Assembly (NCBI GenBank): GCA_046705545.1
Contig: JBJKQF010000343.1
Location: 1 to 21,182, forward strand
Origin: JAMCXS01 sp046705545
GTDB taxonomy: Bacteria; Acidobacteriota; Terriglobia; UBA7540
Direction of reading: 5' to 3'
Length of the DNA: 21,182 nucleotides
Every line of letters starts with the position of its first letter. Position 1 is the first letter of the stretch. The notes under the pieces were generated by a model, which had not been told where the DNA came from, made no database searches, and saw only the letters and a list, made by a program, of their open reading frames with translations. Shown here piece after piece: positions 1 through 8,080 of the stretch. Both the position numbers and the translations under genes were made by a program.

Positions 1-1113
1 GGCGAGCTCGCCGGCAAGTTGATTGTGTCCGGAGGCATGGGGTCTGTGGGAGGAACTCAGCCGTTGGCGGCTACTCTCGCGGGCGCTGCCTTCCTCGGCA
101 TCGATGTTGACGCCGAAAAGATTACCCGCCGCATCCGTGCCGGGGCATGTGATTTTTGCGTCAACAGCCTGGACGAGGCATTGCGCATTCTCAAAAACGC
201 TGTGCGGCAGAAGCAGCCGGTTTCAGTGGGTCTGGTGGGAAACTGTGCGGAGATCATCCCCGAGCTCGCCACGCGCGGCGTTGTTCCTGACGTTGTGACT
301 GATTTGACCGGTACGGGCGATCTTTTGAATGGGTATATTCCCGCCGGCCTTACGCTCCCTGAGGCGGAGACTCTCCGCCGCGAGGACCCGGAATATTATC
401 TCCAGCAAGCCCGGCGTTCTCTCGCGCAGCACGTCCGAGGCATGATGGAGCTTGGGAAGCTGGGTTCGCTGACCTTCGACTTTGGAAATCATCTCCTCGC
501 CGCCGCGCCGGAAACCATAGAATTCGGGGAGGAGCCACGCTCGCCCGGATTTGTTTCCACCTATCTCCAACCAATCTTTGCGCAAGGCAGGGCGCCATTG
601 CGCTGTGTGGCGCTTTCCGGCGAACGGGGGGATATTCATCGCGCCGATGACCTGCTGTTGGAGCTTTTTCCTGATGACACGATGCTGGTGCGCTGGATTC
701 TTCTGGCGCGAAAGCACCTAAAGTTTCAAGGCCTGCCGGCCAGGGTCGCTTGGCTCGGTCCGAAGCAAGGATCTCAATTCGCCGATCGGATGAACGGTCT
801 TGTTGCCTCAGGCGAACTCGCAGCACCCGTCGTCTTTGCAAGAGATCAAATGATTTGCGCTTCGGCTTTTGCACTCAACCATGACCTCAGCACAGTGGGA
901 GACGCGAGCGATGAGGACCGGCGCAAAGACTTTGAAACAATGTTAAGCGCGGTTCCGGGTGCCAGCTGGGCATCTTTTCAAGGTTGGAGAAGAAACGGGA
1001 ACAACTACTCTTGCCGCGTGAGCCAGGCCGTCCTTGCCGACGGCAGCGCCGCCGCCTTAAAGCGCCTCCAAAGCGTCTTGGAGGGTAAATGCGGCTTTGG
1101 ACTCGCCGCCTGA
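1..1113 (+). CDS. hutU: Urocanate hydratase (urocanase), C-terminal part, divergent
   Basis: Cut by the left edge: the frame is open from base 1, so the N-terminal part lies outside. Urocanase converts urocanate to 4-imidazolone-5-propionate in cytosolic histidine breakdown, using tightly bound NAD+. Seen here: the glycine-rich segment ending GGTQPLAATLAGA near the left edge (the NAD-binding urocanase core), then VVTDLTGTGDLLNGYIPAG, FQGLPAR, and ELAAPVVFARDQ, all in family order. The C-terminal part is atypical: where characterised urocanases have RDH...GSV...SPNRET and a HHGGGVG stretch, this protein has RDQMICASAF (841-870) and SWASFQGWRRNGNNY (961-1005), and it ends soon after. It may be a diverged subfamily or a changed activity. 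The ftcD gene 207 bp downstream supports a role in histidine degradation. The family call is secure; catalysis is less so. Confidence 0.88.
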   Translation, partial: GELAGKLIVSGGMGSVGGTQPLAATLAGAAFLGIDVDAEKITRRIRAGACDFCVNSLDEALRILKNAVRQKQPVSVGLVGNCAEIIPELATRGVVPDVVTDLTGTGDLLNGYIPAGLTLPEAETLRREDPEYYLQQARRSLAQHVRGMMELGKLGSLTFDFGNHLLAAAPETIEFGEEPRSPGFVSTYLQPIFAQGRAPLRCVALSGERGDIHRADDLLLELFPDDTMLVRWILLARKHLKFQGLPARVAWLGPKQGSQFADRMNGLVASGELAAPVVFARDQMICASAFALNHDLSTVGDASDEDRRKDFETMLSAVPGASWASFQGWRRNGNNYSCRVSQAVLADGSAAALKRLQSVLEGKCGFGLAA

Positions 1114-1308
1114 TCCAGATCGGGACAACCTTCACGGAGCATCGCGCGTCAATCCAGCCGATGGGCGCTCAGCCGCATCGCCCGCCGGTTTCTGTTTTGG
1201 CCCGGTGTCCAGAGGTATTTGCTCCCGGCGGATTCGAACTCCCCGGAATCTCAGAAAGAACCCTGGTAAGGGAAAGCTTCCGCAAGGATTTCGCTGCTTC
1301 CTCTGTGC

Positions 1309-1314
1309 TAAATT
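1309..1314 (+). promoter_or_regulatory. Possible -10 box (TAAATT) for a leaderless ftcD transcript
   Basis: TAAATT lies 6 nt before the GTG start codon at 1321. There is no Shine-Dalgarno sequence before that codon, and an in-frame TAA at 1309-1311 rules out an upstream start. The spacing would put transcription initiation at or next to the GTG. No good -35 is visible. This is a weak inference. Confidence 0.25.
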
Positions 1315-1320
1315 CATAAC

Positions 1321-2238
1321 GTGCATACTATTGTTGAATGTGTTCCGAATTTCAGCGAGGGGCGGGATGCCGCTAAGGTCCATGCCATCGTCCAAGCGCT
1401 GCTCGCCGGCCCGGACGTTCACTTGCTCGCCCAGGAAATGGATCCGGACCACAACCGCTCCGTCGTAACCTTTGTGGGAACACGGGAAAGCGTGGGTGAG
1501 GCGGCCTTGCGGGCCATCGGCCGCGCCGCCGAGTTGATTGACTTGACCCTCCACCAGGGAGTGCATCCTCGCGTGGGAGCCACGGACGTGGTGCCGTTCG
1601 TTCCCATCAAAGGGGTCACGCTTAAGGACTGCGCCGGCATTGCGCGCTACGTGGCGGAACAAACGTGGAGGCAATTCCGTATTCCGACTTTTCTTTACGA
1701 GGCTGCCGCGCTTCACCCCAAGCGGAAAAACCTTGAGCACATCCGGCGAGGGCAGTTTGAGCGGCTCCGCGAAGAGATTCGTACCAATCCTGAACGGCGG
1801 CCCGACTTTGGAGGCCCCGTACTCCATCCCACGGCGGGCGCGACAGCCGTTGCAGCGCGAAAATTCCTGATTGCATTCAACATCAACCTGGACACTTCCG
1901 ACCTGCAGTTGGCCAAAGCCATTGCCAAGAAGGTCCGCACCTCTTCAGGCGGCCTGCCGGCGGTTAAAGCAATAGGAGTAGCGCTGAAAGCTCGAAACTC
2001 CACCCAGGTCTCCATGAACCTGACCGACTTTGAAATCACCTCTCTGGCAACGGTTTTCACCGCGGTCTCCAAAGAAGCCGCCCGCGCGCGCATCGCCATC
2101 ACCAGCAGCGAGATTGTCGGCTTGGTCCCGCGCCAAGCGATTGAAGAAACGGCAGCCCACTATTTGAAGATTCGAGATTTCCACTCCGACCTCATCCTCG
2201 AAAATCGCCTGGCGGAGATTCTCGAAGACCAAGACTGA
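1321..2238 (+). CDS. ftcD: Glutamate formimidoyltransferase
   Basis: Transfers the formimino group of N-formimino-L-glutamate to tetrahydrofolate, giving glutamate and 5-formimino-THF; it is the last step of one branch of histidine degradation. The 305-residue protein matches the formiminotransferase half of mammalian FTCD alone; the cyclodeaminase domain is absent. Visible signatures: VECVPNFSEG at residues 5-14, DHNRSVVTF from residue 43, and HPRVGATDVVPFVPI from residue 82. His82 coincides in number and context with the catalytic His82 known from pig FTCD. Residues about 1-180 form the N subdomain and 181-300 the C subdomain. The start is GTG; an in-frame TAA at 1309-1311 prevents a longer protein, and no ribosome binding site is seen. 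It lies on the same strand as the urocanase, 207 bp downstream. Confidence 0.95.
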   Translation: MHTIVECVPNFSEGRDAAKVHAIVQALLAGPDVHLLAQEMDPDHNRSVVTFVGTRESVGEAALRAIGRAAELIDLTLHQGVHPRVGATDVVPFVPIKGVTLKDCAGIARYVAEQTWRQFRIPTFLYEAAALHPKRKNLEHIRRGQFERLREEIRTNPERRPDFGGPVLHPTAGATAVAARKFLIAFNINLDTSDLQLAKAIAKKVRTSSGGLPAVKAIGVALKARNSTQVSMNLTDFEITSLATVFTAVSKEAARARIAITSSEIVGLVPRQAIEETAAHYLKIRDFHSDLILENRLAEILEDQD

Positions 2239-2355
2239 GACAGCCAGCGCAGAACAAACCAAGAACGCACGCTCCTTTTAGGCCGCTCCCAGCCCACGCG
2301 CGCCGTCCTGCATTCATGCCGGCCCAGGCTTGCGCCATAACCACACTTAAGGATA

Positions 2356-2379
2356 TAGTCTAAACGATAGTTAATCCTA
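2356..2379. promoter_or_regulatory. Imperfect inverted repeat upstream of the Nramp gene, candidate metal-regulator operator
   Basis: TAGTCTAAAC, four bases, then GTTAATCCTA. The second arm reversed is TAGGATTAAC, which matches the first arm at 7 of 10 positions. The repeat ends 3 bp before the ATG of the transporter. The TAGG(n)TTA half-site is faintly like DtxR/MntR-type boxes. A second, nested pairing (AGGAT 2350-2354 with ATCCT 2374-2378) could hide the AAGGA at 2349-2353. That this is an operator is inference only. Confidence 0.3.
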
Positions 2380-2382
2380 GCC

Positions 2383-3819
2383 ATGGATCATTCACGCAAA
2401 GACGCGCGGCCCGGAACAATCGGGCCCCATCCGGATGAAGCTGCCGGTGCATCACACAGCGGCGTCATGTCGCTTGAGGGGCTGCACAGTTCCGTAGAAG
2501 TCCCGTCGGACAAGGCAGGCTTCTGGCGACATTGGTGGGCATTTGTCGGACCGGCAATTCTGGTCAGCGTCGGCTACATGGACCCGGGAAACTGGGGCAC
2601 GGACCTTGCCGGAGGAGCTCAGTATAAGTATGAGTTGCTTTGGGTTGTGGCGGCAGCCAGCCTGATGGCCATCTTCATGCAGATCATAGCGGCTCGGCTG
2701 GGCGTCGTTGCCGGCAAGGACCTCGCTCAATGCTGCCGTGACTGGTACCCGCGCTGGACCCGAGTGCCCAACTGGCTGTTCTGCGAAATCGCCATCGGAG
2801 CTTGCGACTTGGCGGAAGTGCTGGGCAGCGCCGTAGCCCTCAATCTTCTGTTCAATATTCCGTTGCTCTGGGCGGTCATTATCACGGGATTCGACGTGCT
2901 GATCCTCCTCTGTTTGCAGCGTTTCGGAATGCGGACCATTGAGGCGGTGGTTCTACTACTGGTAGCAACCATGGCCTTGTGCTTCTACATCGAGATATTT
3001 GTGCTTCCGCAAACCCGCCCCAGCTTTGCCACGATGGGCAGTGCACTGTTGCACCCTGGGCTGGGGGAAAGCGGCATGCTGGTGCTGGCCATCGGCATCA
3101 TTGGGGCCACGGTGATGCCCCATAATCTCTATCTCCACTCGGCCCTGGTGCAGAGCCGCAAACTCCAGAAAGACGACGCCTCTATTCGCAGCGGCATCCG
3201 CTTCAACACCATCGACGCGTCGGTCGCCTTGGCCATCGCTTTCTTTGTAAACGCTGCTATCCTAGTACTGGCGGCCTTGGTCTTTTACGGTAAGAGCAGC
3301 GTGGTGGTGCCGGGGGGAGAATTAATCCAATTCAGCGCCGACACCGACTGGATCCGCGTCGCTTATCTGACTTTGGCGCCACTTTTGGGAACGGCCCTGG
3401 CCAGCACGTTGTTCGCGGTGGCATTGCTGGCCAGCGGACAAAGCAGTACCATCACGGGGACGCTGGCCGGGCAAGTGGTGATGGAAGGTTTCATGCACTG
3501 GCGGCTCCGCCCGTGGCTGCGGCGGCTCATCACCCGTACGCTGGCCATTATCCCCGCCGTGCTGATTATCGGGGTGCGCGGGTCGAGCAGCGTGACCGAC
3601 CTGCTGGTGCTCAGCCAAGTGGTGCTGGCTCTGCAGCTCCCTTTCGCCATGTTCCCCTTGCTGCACTTCACCAGCTCGCGCAAGCGCATGGGTAAGTGGC
3701 GGAACGGATGGTTCCTCATGATCGCCGGTTGGTCGAGCGCCCTGCTGATTACGGCTATGGACATTTACGGCTTGCCGGCCGCGCTCAAAGGGGCCTGGAC
3801 GGTTATCATCGGTCACTGA
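2383..3819 (+). CDS. mntH: Nramp-family divalent metal (Mn2+/Fe2+) transporter
   Basis: Inner-membrane, proton-coupled importer of Mn2+/Fe2+-type ions. The two metal-site signatures of the Nramp/SLC11 family are intact: DPGNW at residues 67-71 in TM1 and MPHN at 245-248 in TM6 (within GATVMPHNLYLHS). The 478 residues hold about eleven hydrophobic helices, but the first ~50 residues are a polar tail longer than in typical MntH. A second ATG at 2467 (Met29) would remove much of it; neither ATG has a clear Shine-Dalgarno sequence. The downstream universal stress protein starts 38 bp after the stop and the two are probably co-transcribed. An inverted repeat just before the start may be a regulator site. 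The family is secure; the exact metal is not shown by sequence. Confidence 0.93.
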   Translation: MDHSRKDARPGTIGPHPDEAAGASHSGVMSLEGLHSSVEVPSDKAGFWRHWWAFVGPAILVSVGYMDPGNWGTDLAGGAQYKYELLWVVAAASLMAIFMQIIAARLGVVAGKDLAQCCRDWYPRWTRVPNWLFCEIAIGACDLAEVLGSAVALNLLFNIPLLWAVIITGFDVLILLCLQRFGMRTIEAVVLLLVATMALCFYIEIFVLPQTRPSFATMGSALLHPGLGESGMLVLAIGIIGATVMPHNLYLHSALVQSRKLQKDDASIRSGIRFNTIDASVALAIAFFVNAAILVLAALVFYGKSSVVVPGGELIQFSADTDWIRVAYLTLAPLLGTALASTLFAVALLASGQSSTITGTLAGQVVMEGFMHWRLRPWLRRLITRTLAIIPAVLIIGVRGSSSVTDLLVLSQVVLALQLPFAMFPLLHFTSSRKRMGKWRNGWFLMIAGWSSALLITAMDIYGLPAALKGAWTVIIGH

Positions 3820-3857
3820 AGCTACCCTTAGAACGGCGATTCACCCCAAAGGACGTT

Positions 3858-4274
3858 ATGTATCACAAGATTCTTGTGACCCTCGACGCGACGCCGACCG
3901 ACCGGGCGATTATCGAGCACATCAAAGATTTGGCGAAGCTAATGCACAGCCGGGTCACGCTGCTGCACGTTGCTGACGGCTGGGCGGCGCGGATGTATGG
4001 CCCAGATGCGGCGGGCCCGGAAGTGAAAGAGGACACGGCCTACTTGCAGAAAGTCAATGCCGAGTTTGAATCGGCCGGGGTTCCGGCGGAGGCTGCCTTG
4101 GCTTACGGCGATCCGGCCAGCGAAATTATTAAGTACGTCCAGACTCAAGGGTGCGACCTGGTGGCCATGAGCACTCACGGCCACCGATTGATCGGCGACT
4201 TGCTTCGGGGAACAACGGCCCCGCGGGTGCAGCACAGCGTTAGCGTGCCCGTGCTCCTGCTCCGGGCTAAGTGA
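3858..4274 (+). CDS. Universal stress protein (UspA family), single domain
   Basis: Small 138-residue cytosolic USP fold: MYHKILVTLD at the N-terminus, VTLLHV strand near residue 33, AYGDPASEIIKYV near 82-94, DLVAMSTHGHR at 100-110, and PVLLLRAK at the end. The usual ATP loop G-x2-G-x9-G-S/T is not kept; here it is GHRLIGDLLRGTT, so nucleotide binding may differ. The start is ATG 3858 with AAAGGA at 3848-3853. An in-frame opening upstream lies within the transporter gene and is not used. It sits between the Nramp gene and an aldo/keto reductase, close enough for one transcript; a role tied to metal or stress response is inferred from that context only. Confidence 0.9.
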   Translation: MYHKILVTLDATPTDRAIIEHIKDLAKLMHSRVTLLHVADGWAARMYGPDAAGPEVKEDTAYLQKVNAEFESAGVPAEAALAYGDPASEIIKYVQTQGCDLVAMSTHGHRLIGDLLRGTTAPRVQHSVSVPVLLLRAK

Positions 4275-4311
4275 CTGGCTCATGCGCACTCCTGAAGGAA
4301 AATCTCACCCA

Positions 4312-5421
4312 ATGCTTTTGCCAGGCTATGCCACGCCGGAGGGAACGGCTAGGCTCCAAGCACGCTTTGCCGGCCGGATGCCGGGACACTACCGCCAGAG
4401 TCGCCAACTTTGGACGTCCTCAATCGGCCTCGGCACCTATCTCGGCGATCCAATCCCGGAAGTTGATGATGGATACAGCGCCGCTGCGGTTCGTGCTGTC
4501 CAAATGGGTGCCAACGTTCTGGACACCGCAGTCAACTATCGAAACATGCGCAGCGAAAAGGCCGTCGCCCGTGGCCTTGTCGAGCTGATCTCTTCCGGCG
4601 CTGTCCAACGGGATGAAATCATCCTTGCTACCAAGGGTGGCTTCCTCGCTTTTGATGGGGAACTCCAGCAGGAACCTTCCGAATATTTCCAGAAAATGCT
4701 CATTGAGACTGGGGTGTTGCGTCCCGATGAGGTAGTGGCCGGGTGCCACTCCATGGCCCCACGCTACCTGGCAAACCAAATCGACGTCAGCCGCGCAAAT
4801 CTGGGAGTCGGGACGATCGACATTTATTACCTTCACAATCCCGAGACACAGCTTAAGGAGATTCCCCGCAGCGAGTTCCTCGTCCGCCTCAGGGCTGCCT
4901 TTGTAACCCTGGAACAAGCCGTCGCGGACGGCAAGATTCGCATGTACGGCGCCGCAACCTGGAATGCCTTTCGTGTGCCACCGGATTCCCAGGAGGCGCT
5001 GTCGCTCGAGATCGTCCTGGATACCGCCGAGGAAGTGGGCGGAAAAGATCATCATTTTCGGGCCGTGCAGCTTCCTTTCAATATCGCCATGCCGGAGGCG
5101 CTGACCTCGAATACGCAACCGATGGGACAGAAGCAGGTTCCTTTTCTGCACCTTGCGCGAGAACGCGGCCTGATGGTTTTTGCCAGCGCCAGCCTTTTGC
5201 AGGGCCAGCTCGCACAAGGGTTGCCGGAGAAATTTCGGCGGCGCTTTGCCGGACTTCACACGGACGCCCAGCGCGCCATTCAATTTGTCCGTTCCACTCC
5301 GGGAATCACCTGCGCGCTCGCGGGGATGAGACGCCCTGAGCACGTCGAGGAAAACATCGCCACGGCTTCCCTGCCCCCTCTTTCGCTCCAGGACTACCGG
5401 AAGATATTTCAGTCTTCCTGA
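4312..5421 (+). CDS. Aldo/keto reductase family protein
   Basis: NAD(P)H-dependent oxidoreductase with a TIM-barrel fold. Numbered from Met at 4312 (369 aa), the classical catalytic tetrad is present: Asp71 (VLDTA), Tyr76 (VNYRN), Lys108 (ATKGG) and His175 (YYLHNP). GKIRMYGAATWN is the family's strand 6 region. The substrate cannot be told. Start choice: ATG 4312 has GAAGGA at 4294-4299 upstream, while ATG 4282, which would add 10 residues, has no ribosome binding site. The gap to the stress protein is 37 bp, so they are probably in one operon. It is somewhat longer than typical AKRs, with a ~30-residue N-terminal lead (LLPGYATPEGTARLQ) before the barrel. Confidence 0.9.
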   Translation: MLLPGYATPEGTARLQARFAGRMPGHYRQSRQLWTSSIGLGTYLGDPIPEVDDGYSAAAVRAVQMGANVLDTAVNYRNMRSEKAVARGLVELISSGAVQRDEIILATKGGFLAFDGELQQEPSEYFQKMLIETGVLRPDEVVAGCHSMAPRYLANQIDVSRANLGVGTIDIYYLHNPETQLKEIPRSEFLVRLRAAFVTLEQAVADGKIRMYGAATWNAFRVPPDSQEALSLEIVLDTAEEVGGKDHHFRAVQLPFNIAMPEALTSNTQPMGQKQVPFLHLARERGLMVFASASLLQGQLAQGLPEKFRRRFAGLHTDAQRAIQFVRSTPGITCALAGMRRPEHVEENIATASLPPLSLQDYRKIFQSS

Positions 5422-5488
5422 CAAATTGGACGCGCGCCGCTTTTCACGACGGCCACAAGCGCCGATGGGTCTGTGGAGTTGCCGTGCC

Positions 5489-5518
5489 TTGACAATGCCG
5501 GGCGACTTCCGTTAGCTT
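5489..5518 (+). promoter_or_regulatory. Sigma-70-like promoter for the SAM hydrolase gene
   Basis: A perfect TTGACA at 5489-5494 is followed after 18 bp by TAGCTT at 5513-5518, which keeps the T-A...T of the -10 consensus. Transcription would begin near 5525, about 38 nt before the start codon. The -35 is strong and the -10 is weak. Confidence 0.45.
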
Positions 5519-5562
5519 GCGCTTGAACTGATAATTTACGATCACAGAAAGGAACTAGCGCC

Positions 5563-6387
5563 TTGCCTTCTTGCCCCATCATCACCATCACCACAGACTT
5601 CGGGGAACAGGATCATTTTGTGGGGGTGATGAAGGGAGTCATCCTGAAGATCAATCCTGAGGCCGTCATTGTGGACATCAACCACCAGGTCAACTCCTAC
5701 GACGTCCTGGATGGCGCTTTCACCCTGGCCCAGAGCTGCCATTATTTTCCCGCCGGGACAATACACCTCGTGGTGGTTGACCCGGGGGTAGGCTCCAGCC
5801 GGCGGCCTATTGTGGCGAGCACCGCCAATTACACCTTTGTGGCGCCGGATAACGGAGTACTCTCGCTGATTTACGAACGCGAACAGAACGTTGAGGTGCG
5901 CCACGCGACCGTGGATCGTTACTTCCTGCATCCCGTCAGTAACACCTTTCACGGACGCGACATCTTTGCGCCCGTCGCCGCCTGGCTAAGCTGCGGAGTC
6001 AAACTGCAGAAATTCGGGGAGGTCGTCAGCGATTACGCCAAGTCCGAGTTTCCCCGGCCGAGGTGGGAAAATCCAAGCCTGCTGAAAGGAGTCGCCATCC
6101 GCGTGGACAAGTTCGGGAATGTCATCACCAACCTCCGCCCGGAGGACGTGCCGCAGATCTTCAAGGAAAAATCCGCGAGCTTTCGCCTCGCGCTCAATCA
6201 GCGGGAAGTGACAAGAATCTACTCGTCATTTTCAGCCGGCAAGCCTTCAGAGATCTTTGCTGTAGTTGGAAGTTCCGGCTTTCTTGAAATTGCCATGAAT
6301 CAGGGGTCGGCGGCAAAAACTTTGGGCGCGCGTCCCGGGACAGAAGTGGCGGTAATCCTGAACGGGGAATCCGCGCCGCCGCGCTAG
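5563..6387 (+). CDS. SAM hydrolase (S-adenosylmethionine hydroxide adenosyltransferase, DUF62)
   Basis: Member of the DUF62/fluorinase-chlorinase superfamily; its ordinary members hydrolyse S-adenosylmethionine to adenosine and methionine. Of 274 residues, the N-domain starts ITITTDFGEQDHFVG (residues 7-21). The water-activating Asp-Arg-His triad known for archaeal and bacterial SAM hydrolases is seen as Asp73 and Arg80 (VVDPGVGSSRR) and His130 (TFHGRD); the Asp-Arg spacing of 7 matches the family. The halogenases differ at these positions, so hydroxide rather than halide is the likely nucleophile. The C-domain begins near residue 165 (GVAIRVDKFGNVITNL). The start is TTG 5563, supported by AGAAAGGA ending at 5553 (9 nt spacing). 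It has its own promoter-like sequence and ends 11 bp from the convergent CorC-like gene. Why cells hydrolyse SAM is not established. Confidence 0.93.
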   Translation: MPSCPIITITTDFGEQDHFVGVMKGVILKINPEAVIVDINHQVNSYDVLDGAFTLAQSCHYFPAGTIHLVVVDPGVGSSRRPIVASTANYTFVAPDNGVLSLIYEREQNVEVRHATVDRYFLHPVSNTFHGRDIFAPVAAWLSCGVKLQKFGEVVSDYAKSEFPRPRWENPSLLKGVAIRVDKFGNVITNLRPEDVPQIFKEKSASFRLALNQREVTRIYSSFSAGKPSEIFAVVGSSGFLEIAMNQGSAAKTLGARPGTEVAVILNGESAPPR

Positions 6388-6398
6388 CACAGAGGCAG

Positions 6399-7778
6399 CT
6401 ATCCTTTGGAATCACCTTTAGCAGGCGCTGGAGCGATTCTCGGGCGAGTTCCCTTCCCGACGGGCTTTTCAATCCTGACCTTCGCCACGCGCCGCCCCTC
6501 CATTTCAACCACCGTGTATACTCGCCCTTCGTAGATAAAACTCTCACCACCCCTGGGGATAGCACCCAGTCGGTCCAGCACAAAACCCGCCAGCGTCTCA
6601 TATCCTGCGCCGCGAGGAAGCACGATGCCGTAGTCATCCGCCAACTCCCGCAGGCTGAGCGCGGCATCCATTACCAGGACGTGCTCCCCCACCTGCTGGA
6701 TAACGTCTTCCTCCCGGTCGTACTCATCCTGGATTTCGCCCACAATCTGCTCGAGCGCGTCCTCAATGGTCACCAGACCCACAAAGGTTCCGAATTCATC
6801 CACCACCAGGGCCAACTGGGCGTGCCGGCGGCGGGTTTCATCGAGCAACTTGATCAGCGGCATGGTTTCCGGAACGATCATCGGGGCGTGAAGTAGAGAC
6901 AGCAAATCGAGCGGCTCGCTGAGTGGGATGTGAAAACGCAAGCGATCCAGCGCCACGCCCAAAAGGTCGCGGGCATACAGGATGCCCACAATTTCGTCCG
7001 GAGAATCCTCGTAGATAGGAACGCGTGAATGCTGGTCTTTCACAATGCGCTCCAAAAGAAAATCGAGATCCTTGCTGAGCGGCAAGGAAGTAATCTGGGG
7101 CCGTGGAACCATGATCTCCCGCACCAGGACGCGGTGAAGGTCCAGAACACTGTGAATCATCTCCTCTTGTTCTTCACCGAGCAGGCCGCGCTTGCGAATG
7201 CCCGCCACAATCAGGTCCACCTCTTCCAGACTGTGCATGTCGCTGTGGCCAACGGTTACGGTCACACCGGCCCACCGCGCCACCCGGTTGGCCAACCAAT
7301 CCATCAGGAGCACCGGGTAGTGAACCACCCGCATGTAAAGGGTCAACGGCCAGGACACCAGCAAGGCCACCCTCTCGGCCCGCTCGTAGCCGATCGTTTT
7401 GGGGGCAAGCTCTCCGAACACCATCAGCATTCCCGTAATCAGCAGGAAGGCGATTGCGGTCGAGGCACCGTGCGTCGCCGGACCCACGAAATGCCGCAGC
7501 CTGTCCTCCAACAGACCCTGCAATTGTCGTGCGAGGATGGATTCGCCCAGCCAGCCCAGCAGCAGACTGGCGGCGGTAACCCCCAGTTGCAGTCCGGAAA
7601 AAAGGCGGCTGGGATAGCCCAGCAGTTTCTGCACCAATCCGGCTCGAAAGCTGCCGATCCGCACCAGTTGTTGCAGGCGGCTGCGCCGGATGCTCAGCAG
7701 CGCAAACTCCGCCGCAACAAAAAAGGCGTTCGTCGCCACCAAGCTCAAAATCAAGGCGCCTTGTAGAAATACGATCAT
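6399..7778 (-). CDS. CNNM/CorC-type hemolysin-family membrane protein (DUF21 + CBS pair + CorC_HlyC)
   Basis: Inner-membrane protein related to CorC/YtfL/TlyC and eukaryotic CNNM, implicated in Mg2+ or Co2+ efflux or homeostasis. Start ATG at 7778 gives 459 residues with AAGG 9 nt upstream; a longer open frame to 8003 encodes an unlikely polar lead. Domains: DUF21 transmembrane domain at about 1-200 with the family motif FGELAPKTIG (121-130); two CBS domains at about 220-280 (REIMVPR start) and 285-345 (LVVDEFGTFVGLVTIEDALEQIVGEI); CorC_HlyC domain at about 360-440; short Pro/Lys/Gly tail. All parts expected for the family are present. It converges on the SAM hydrolase gene and diverges from pyrK. 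The transport role is inferred from the family. Confidence 0.92.
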   Translation of the reverse strand: MIVFLQGALILSLVATNAFFVAAEFALLSIRRSRLQQLVRIGSFRAGLVQKLLGYPSRLFSGLQLGVTAASLLLGWLGESILARQLQGLLEDRLRHFVGPATHGASTAIAFLLITGMLMVFGELAPKTIGYERAERVALLVSWPLTLYMRVVHYPVLLMDWLANRVARWAGVTVTVGHSDMHSLEEVDLIVAGIRKRGLLGEEQEEMIHSVLDLHRVLVREIMVPRPQITSLPLSKDLDFLLERIVKDQHSRVPIYEDSPDEIVGILYARDLLGVALDRLRFHIPLSEPLDLLSLLHAPMIVPETMPLIKLLDETRRRHAQLALVVDEFGTFVGLVTIEDALEQIVGEIQDEYDREEDVIQQVGEHVLVMDAALSLRELADDYGIVLPRGAGYETLAGFVLDRLGAIPRGGESFIYEGRVYTVVEMEGRRVAKVRIEKPVGKGTRPRIAPAPAKGDSKG

Positions 7779-8080
7779 CGCTGGAGACCTTGCCTTGAAT
7801 TCTAGCCTGAAAGCCTGCGCAAAGTGAAAACCTCCTTCACGCGACCCTTCGTTCGCTCCGAGCTTCTGCTTGCCACGGACAGGCAGATGCCTATGCCAAG
7901 GCCAGGAATATCGCAGAGAAAATGAGCCCCGTAAAAACGCTATTGTATCCCAGGGCGAGTCATACAAGCCTGCCCGTTCCCCGCTTCCCTCCCCGCACGG
8001 CACCCAACAAGCTTCTGGGCGGCGCGATATTGCAAGAACAGTATCTCGGACTATGCCGTGGTTCTGGTAAAATAAGCGGG
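7779..8080. other. Divergent intergenic region between the CorC-like gene and pyrK
   Basis: About 300 bp without a convincing gene. The pyrK frame stays open from 7922, but the encoded stretch has no domain character and is rich in Pro and Arg. The region should hold both divergent promoters. Candidates on the + strand: TTGCAA 8030-8035 with TATGCC 8052-8057, and TAAAAT 8068-8073 just before pyrK. No strong terminator or repeat is seen. Confidence 0.5.
8068..8073 (+). promoter_or_regulatory. Possible -10 box (TAAAAT) for a near-leaderless pyrK transcript
   Basis: TAAAAT matches 5 of 6 consensus bases and ends 7 nt before the ATG at 8081, so initiation would fall at or 1 nt before the start codon. 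No Shine-Dalgarno sequence of note precedes pyrK, which fits a leaderless message. No good -35 is visible at the right distance. The alternative upstream pair (8030/8052) would give a leader of about 17 nt. Confidence 0.3.

Noticed and set aside
1221..1250. tRNA T-arm-like GTTCGAATC on the minus strand between urocanase and ftcD
   Set aside because: The stem around it does not pair, and no matching acceptor, D-arm or anticodon arm occurs at the right distance. It could be a chance match or a decayed tRNA end.
4420..5424. 334-residue minus-strand open frame opposite the aldo/keto reductase
   Set aside because: It is the antisense shadow of a well-supported gene in GC-rich DNA. No coherent domain is seen.
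7029..7766. 245-residue plus-strand open frame opposite the CorC-like gene
   Set aside because: Antisense shadow with a Gln/His-rich composition typical of reversed codons of a membrane protein gene.
7922..8080. 53-residue N-terminal extension of pyrK in the open frame
   Set aside because: PyrK proteins begin close to the FAD barrel. The extension has no domain character, and candidate promoters lie inside it.
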